From NCBI GenBank assembly GCA_964015995.1, contig CAXHFH010000043.1, positions 1 to 17,292 on the forward strand: a DNA stretch of 17,292 nucleotides, given 5' to 3'. The stretch is from UBA1672 sp964015995. Its GTDB lineage: Bacteria; Pseudomonadota; Alphaproteobacteria; Micavibrionales; Micavibrionaceae. Shown here piece by piece: positions 13,867-17,292 of this stretch. The notes under the pieces are model-generated. The model saw only the letters and a list, made by a program, of their open reading frames with translations. It had not been told where the DNA came from and made no database searches. The first letter of the stretch is position 1. The number at the start of each line of letters is the position of its first letter. The position numbers were made by a program, and so were the translations under genes.

Positions 13867-16467
13867 ATGCGCACAGATACGCCCCAAACCATTTACCTCA
13901 AAGATTACAGCCCCTTCCCGTTTGAGATTGAAGAGCTTGAGCTAAATTTTGATATTCACGACGGGTATACGGTTGTTACTTCGATCGCGCAATATGATGG
14001 CGCAGGCGGCGACTTATCGCTCTATGGTGAAGAATTAGAGCTTTTATCTTTGAAAATAAACGAACAAGATCATAAAGATTATACCGCTGATGATGCTGGT
14101 ATGGTTATACACAACGTACCCAAAAGCTTTACATTAGAAATTCAAACTAAAATTTATCCTGAAAAAAATACACGCCTTGAAGGGTTATATAATTCAGGCG
14201 GTACATATTGTACGCAATGTGAAGCCGAGGGTTTCCGTCGAATTACTTATTATCCTGATCGTCCGGATGTCTTAACTACATTCACGGTTCGAGTAGAGGC
14301 CGATAAAGCCTATCCGGTACTATTATCGAACGGTAATCGTATTGATGGCGGTGAAGTTGGTGACAATCGACACTTTACAGTATGGGACGATCCACACCCA
14401 AAACCTTGCTATTTGTTTGCGCTTGTTGCTGGTGATTTAACACATATTCATGACACCTTCACGACCGCCTCAGGGCAAGAGGTTGATTTGTACATCTATG
14501 TTCGTGCAGGCGATGAAAGCCAGTGTGATCATGCAATGGATAGCCTCAAGCGCTCCATGACGTGGGATGAGGAGGTTTACGGCCTGGAATACGATCTTGA
14601 TGTTTTCAACATTGTGGCGGTCAGCGATTTTAATATGGGTGCCATGGAGAATAAATCGCTCAATATATTCAACACCGCTCTCGTTCTTGCACATCAGGAA
14701 ACGGCCACCGATACAGACTTCATGCGCGTTGAGGGTGTAATCGCTCACGAGTATTTCCACAATTGGAGCGGGAATCGTGTGACCTGCCGTGATTGGTTCC
14801 AACTATCTTTAAAAGAAGGTCTTACCGTATTCCGTGATCAGGAATTTAGTGCTGATACGCACTCGGCTGATGTACAACGTATTGATGATGTCACGCACCT
14901 AAGACGTTTTCAATTCGCGGAGGATGCGTCTCCCCTCGCCCATCCTATACGTCCTGATAACTACATCGAGATTAATAACTTCTACACGATGACCGTATAT
15001 GAAAAAGGCGCAGAAATTATTCGTATGATGCGTACTATTTTGGGTAAAGAGAATTACCGCAAAGGTACAGATCTTTATTTTGAGCGTCATGACGGTCAAG
15101 CTGTGACATGCGAAGATTTTGTAAAGTCCATGGAAGATGCAAGCGGCGTCGATCTTACTCAGTTCCGTCTTTGGTATGAACAAGCCGGAACTCCCGAAGT
15201 CACATTTAACGGCACTTATGATGAAACAAATCAGACCTATTCGATTAAATTAACGCAAAGTACACCCGACACACCAAATCAGAGTGACAAGAAGCCAATG
15301 GTTATTCCTGTTGCGCTTGGGTTGATTGGGCACGATGGCGAAGACTTGATCGGTACACAAATTCTAGACTTCACGCAAAGCGAACAGCAATTCACGATTG
15401 AAGACGTCAAACAGCGCCCTGTACCTTCTGTACTCCGTGGCTTTTCTGCGCCCGTGAAGCTCTCAACAAGTCTTAGTGACGAGGATTATGCCTTCCTAAC
15501 GCAAAACGAAACCTATGACGGGTTTAACCGTTGGGAATCCGGGCAATATCTGGCGCGAAAAGTGCTCGGTGAAATACTTGATTCCCATGCCAATGGCGAG
15601 AAAATGCTCGTACCACAATCTTACGTCGATGGTTATGGTGATATTCTCGCTGATGCGCTTGATGAGGATGCTGATAAAGCTCTTATCGCGCGTGCTATAT
15701 CTTTACCGGATGTGTCATCAATGATTCAGGAGCGCAATCCCGCCGATCCTGAGGCAATCTATAAAGCGCGTGAATTAACTTTAGCGGCGATTAAGCGAAC
15801 CCATAAATCTATGCTTGAAAAGATATATAAGGCTAATGCACCTGAAGGCGAATTTGAAATTACATCACAAGCTATGGCGAAGCGTGCCCTTCGTAATGTT
15901 ACATTAATGTTATTGACTGCAACACATGGGACGGGGTGCGCGAAACGTGCGAAGGCGCATTATTTTGAAGCGGATAACATGACTGATCGTGCCGCGGCTT
16001 TGTCATCATTGGCATCTAATAAAAATTCCGAACGTGAAGAGGTCTTCAATGATTTTTATGATCGTTATAAGGATTACCCTCTTGTGATTGATAAATGGTT
16101 TGCCTTGCAGGCATCTTCTACACTTCCGGATACTGTTGAAAAATTAAAAGCACTGAAAGACCACAAAGATTTCAATATTAAAAATCCAAACCGTGTACGC
16201 TCGCTCTATGCGGCGTTTGCGATGAATAACCCATCACGTTTTCATGCCGCAGATGGATCAGGATATACATTTTTAAAAGACGGTATCATTGAACTGAACG
16301 CAATTAACCCACAGATTGCTGCGCGGTTATTAACCCCCATGCGTGAATGGCGGAGATATACACCGGATCGTCAGGAATTGCTCAAACAAGCTCTATCAGA
16401 AATTCTGGAAATAAAAGATATTGCGCCTGATGTGTTTGAAATCGCGAGCAAAAGCCTTAATGGATAA
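13867..16467 (+). CDS. pepN: Aminopeptidase N (M1 family, PepN type)
   Basis: This zinc metallo-aminopeptidase removes N-terminal residues from peptides in the cytoplasm during protein turnover. At 866 residues it is the size of E. coli PepN (about 870). No signal peptide is seen. The exopeptidase motif GAMEN is at 258-262. The zinc motif is HEYFHNWSGNRVTCRDWFQLSLKEGLTVFRD, with His294, Glu295 (catalytic), His298 and Glu317. The N-terminal beta domain begins YLKDYSPFPFEIEELELNFDI and carries CTQCEAEGFRRITYYPDRPDV. The C-terminal domain of helical repeats includes ANPDR-like and NPNRVRSLYAAFAMNNPSRFH stretches typical of the PepN subfamily. rnhB follows after five bases, so both are probably one transcript. 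Confidence 0.97.
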   Translation: MRTDTPQTIYLKDYSPFPFEIEELELNFDIHDGYTVVTSIAQYDGAGGDLSLYGEELELLSLKINEQDHKDYTADDAGMVIHNVPKSFTLEIQTKIYPEKNTRLEGLYNSGGTYCTQCEAEGFRRITYYPDRPDVLTTFTVRVEADKAYPVLLSNGNRIDGGEVGDNRHFTVWDDPHPKPCYLFALVAGDLTHIHDTFTTASGQEVDLYIYVRAGDESQCDHAMDSLKRSMTWDEEVYGLEYDLDVFNIVAVSDFNMGAMENKSLNIFNTALVLAHQETATDTDFMRVEGVIAHEYFHNWSGNRVTCRDWFQLSLKEGLTVFRDQEFSADTHSADVQRIDDVTHLRRFQFAEDASPLAHPIRPDNYIEINNFYTMTVYEKGAEIIRMMRTILGKENYRKGTDLYFERHDGQAVTCEDFVKSMEDASGVDLTQFRLWYEQAGTPEVTFNGTYDETNQTYSIKLTQSTPDTPNQSDKKPMVIPVALGLIGHDGEDLIGTQILDFTQSEQQFTIEDVKQRPVPSVLRGFSAPVKLSTSLSDEDYAFLTQNETYDGFNRWESGQYLARKVLGEILDSHANGEKMLVPQSYVDGYGDILADALDEDADKALIARAISLPDVSSMIQERNPADPEAIYKARELTLAAIKRTHKSMLEKIYKANAPEGEFEITSQAMAKRALRNVTLMLLTATHGTGCAKRAKAHYFEADNMTDRAAALSSLASNKNSEREEVFNDFYDRYKDYPLVIDKWFALQASSTLPDTVEKLKALKDHKDFNIKNPNRVRSLYAAFAMNNPSRFHAADGSGYTFLKDGIIELNAINPQIAARLLTPMREWRRYTPDRQELLKQALSEILEIKDIAPDVFEIASKSLNG

Positions 16468-16472
16468 TCGCT

Positions 16473-17075
16473 ATGGCTGATTTTTCATTAGAAACCCAAT
16501 ATGAGGGAATCGTTTGCGGTCTTGATGAAGTTGGACGTGGGCCTTTGGCCGGCCCGGTCGTGGCAGCATGTGTGATCATACCACCTGAAAAGCGTGCTCT
16601 TGATTTTGTAAGCGATATCAAAGACAGCAAGAAAGTCGCGCTTAAAAAACGTGAGGCATTGTATAAACAAATCACTGCGCACTTTCCTTATGCCGTCAGC
16701 GCTTTATCGCCACAAGAAATTGATGAATTGAATATCTTGCAAGCCTCACTTGAGGCTATGAAACGTGCACATGATCAAATTGGCGGCATCACCCATTCTT
16801 TGGTTGATGGTAATAAAGCCCCTAACCTAAGTTCCGTGGCAATTACCGTTGTGAAAGGTGATCAAAAATCAAAGAGTATCGCCGCGGCATCTATTATTGC
16901 CAAGGTTTATCGTGACCGTATTATGCAGAAACTTGCCAATGAACATCCGCATTATGGATGGGAACGAAACGCAGGATACCCAACAGCGCAGCATAGAGAA
17001 GCATTGCTCGTTCACGGTATTACAGAGCACCACCGCAAGAGCTTTGCTCCTGTTCGCAGAATTCTTGAGTCGTAA
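16473..17075 (+). CDS. rnhB: Ribonuclease HII
   Basis: This enzyme cleaves RNA in RNA-DNA hybrids, including single ribonucleotides embedded in DNA, and so starts ribonucleotide excision repair. It has 200 residues. Active-site region: CGLDEVGRGPLAGPVVAA with Asp18 and Glu19, then LVDGNK (Asp112), and KGDQKSKSIAAASIIAKVYRD (129-148), followed by HYGWERNAGYPTAQH. All expected acidic positions are present. The start is five bases past the pepN stop, with a GGA in the pepN end as ribosome binding site. Its position directly before ccrM is a conserved alphaproteobacterial arrangement. Confidence 0.97.
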   Translation: MADFSLETQYEGIVCGLDEVGRGPLAGPVVAACVIIPPEKRALDFVSDIKDSKKVALKKREALYKQITAHFPYAVSALSPQEIDELNILQASLEAMKRAHDQIGGITHSLVDGNKAPNLSSVAITVVKGDQKSKSIAAASIIAKVYRDRIMQKLANEHPHYGWERNAGYPTAQHREALLVHGITEHHRKSFAPVRRILES

Positions 17076-17110
17076 CAATAGCTTACCTCAAGAAGTTACA
17101 ATAACGCTCT

Positions 17111-17170
17111 GACTCCGCACATATTTTTAATCTTTTTTCTTGACCCGGAGTCCGTAATGACTCATGATTC
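17111..17170 (+). promoter_or_regulatory. GANTC-rich control region of ccrM, with inverted repeat
   Basis: Four GANTC sites lie at 17111, 17148, 17159 and 17166. The first two are in the arms of a perfect 7-base inverted repeat, GACTCCG (17111-17117) and CGGAGTC (17146-17152), 28 bases apart. The other two and the right arm sit within the promoter. The target of CcrM is GANTC, so the sites suggest that the enzyme's own methylation state controls the gene, as is known for Caulobacter ccrM. Confidence 0.65.
17140..17168 (+). promoter_or_regulatory. Candidate ccrM promoter
   Basis: TTGACC (17140-17145, five of six) and CATGAT (17163-17168, four of six) are spaced by 17 bases. The spacer contains two GANTC sites, and a third overlaps the -10. 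The start point would fall near 17175, about 23 bases before the ATG, leaving room for the AGAAGGA ribosome binding site at 17184-17190. I looked for a CtrA-type TTAA-N7-TTAA box and found none convincing. Confidence 0.5.
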
Positions 17171-17197
17171 GATTTCAATTTTCAGAAGGAAATATAA

Positions 17198-17292
17198 ATG
17201 TCGAGTCAAAAAAATAATGTATCCACAGAGTCTATTTTGATTGGTGATTGTGTTGAACACATGAAATCACTCCCCAAAGACTCATTGGATTG
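17198..17292 (+). CDS. ccrM: DNA adenine methyltransferase, CcrM-like (N-terminal fragment)
   Basis: Only 31 complete codons are in the window: MSSQKNNVSTESILIGDCVEHMKSLPKDSLD. The IxxGDCxExMxxLPxxSxD pattern is the N-terminal block that precedes the DPPY catalytic motif in beta-class adenine-N6 methyltransferases. In alphaproteobacteria the gene next to rnhB is commonly ccrM, which methylates GANTC and helps to time the cell cycle. The catalytic and target-recognition parts lie beyond the window, so the identity rests on this block, the neighbour and the GANTC-rich upstream region. A restriction-associated or other solitary methylase of the same class cannot be excluded. AGAAGGA is 7 bases before the ATG. 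Confidence 0.82.
   Translation, partial: MSSQKNNVSTESILIGDCVEHMKSLPKDSLD

Noticed and set aside
17095..17105. GTTA-CAA-TAAC inverted repeat after rnhB as a terminator
   Set aside because: Four AT-rich pairs, three-base loop and no T-run.
1..17292. CRISPR array, insertion sequence, prophage, defence or secondary-metabolite system
   Set aside because: No repeat-spacer pattern, transposase, integrase or related gene was found; apart from the adapter the window is ordinary chromosomal housekeeping sequence.

Overview
The window reads as an alphaproteobacterial chromosome fragment, AT-leaning (roughly mid-40s % GC by eye). Evidence: a split nuoA-B-C-D-E-x-F order with separate nuoC and nuoD, a NuoE with a C-terminal extension, and an rnhB gene followed by what looks like ccrM, the GANTC adenine methyltransferase of the alphaproteobacterial cell cycle. 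A ccrM makes Rickettsiales unlikely; I cannot name a genus. Bases 1-46 are not biological: they are Illumina Nextera P7-side adapter with its index, so this is an untrimmed contig or read end that cuts nuoF.

Layout. 47-5002 (minus strand) is the 5' part of the complex I operon, nuoA to nuoF, with overlapping or abutting genes and one unrecognised two-helix membrane protein between nuoE and nuoF. Upstream, on the same strand, is tRNA-Asp with its own promoter and terminator. 5373-6089 is an exported peroxiredoxin-like protein, convergent with ald (alanine dehydrogenase), which lies downstream of ispG (isoprenoid precursor synthesis). ispG is divergent from a CPBP-family membrane protease, and both have promoter elements so close to the start codon that leaderless mRNAs are likely. 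The protease gene ends inside the 3' end of nhaD, a Na+/H+ antiporter. From 10918 the plus strand carries rplU-rpmA, a hairpin with a possible 11-codon leader peptide, obgE-proB, then pepN-rnhB, and finally the start of ccrM.

The genes are almost all housekeeping: respiration (Nuo, with NhaD on the Na+/H+ side), amino-acid metabolism (Ald, ProB, PepN), isoprenoids (IspG), ribosome and ribosome assembly (L21, L27, Obg) and genome maintenance (RNase HII, CcrM). I see no CRISPR array, insertion sequence, prophage or defence island. No gene-free stretch exceeds 300 bases; the longest is the 227-base nhaD-rplU interval.

The most interesting signals are regulatory: a dense cluster of GANTC sites in and around the ccrM promoter, two of them in the arms of an inverted repeat; the apparently leaderless divergent ispG/CPBP pair; the hairpin and mini-ORF in front of obgE; and the small membrane protein inside the nuo operon.
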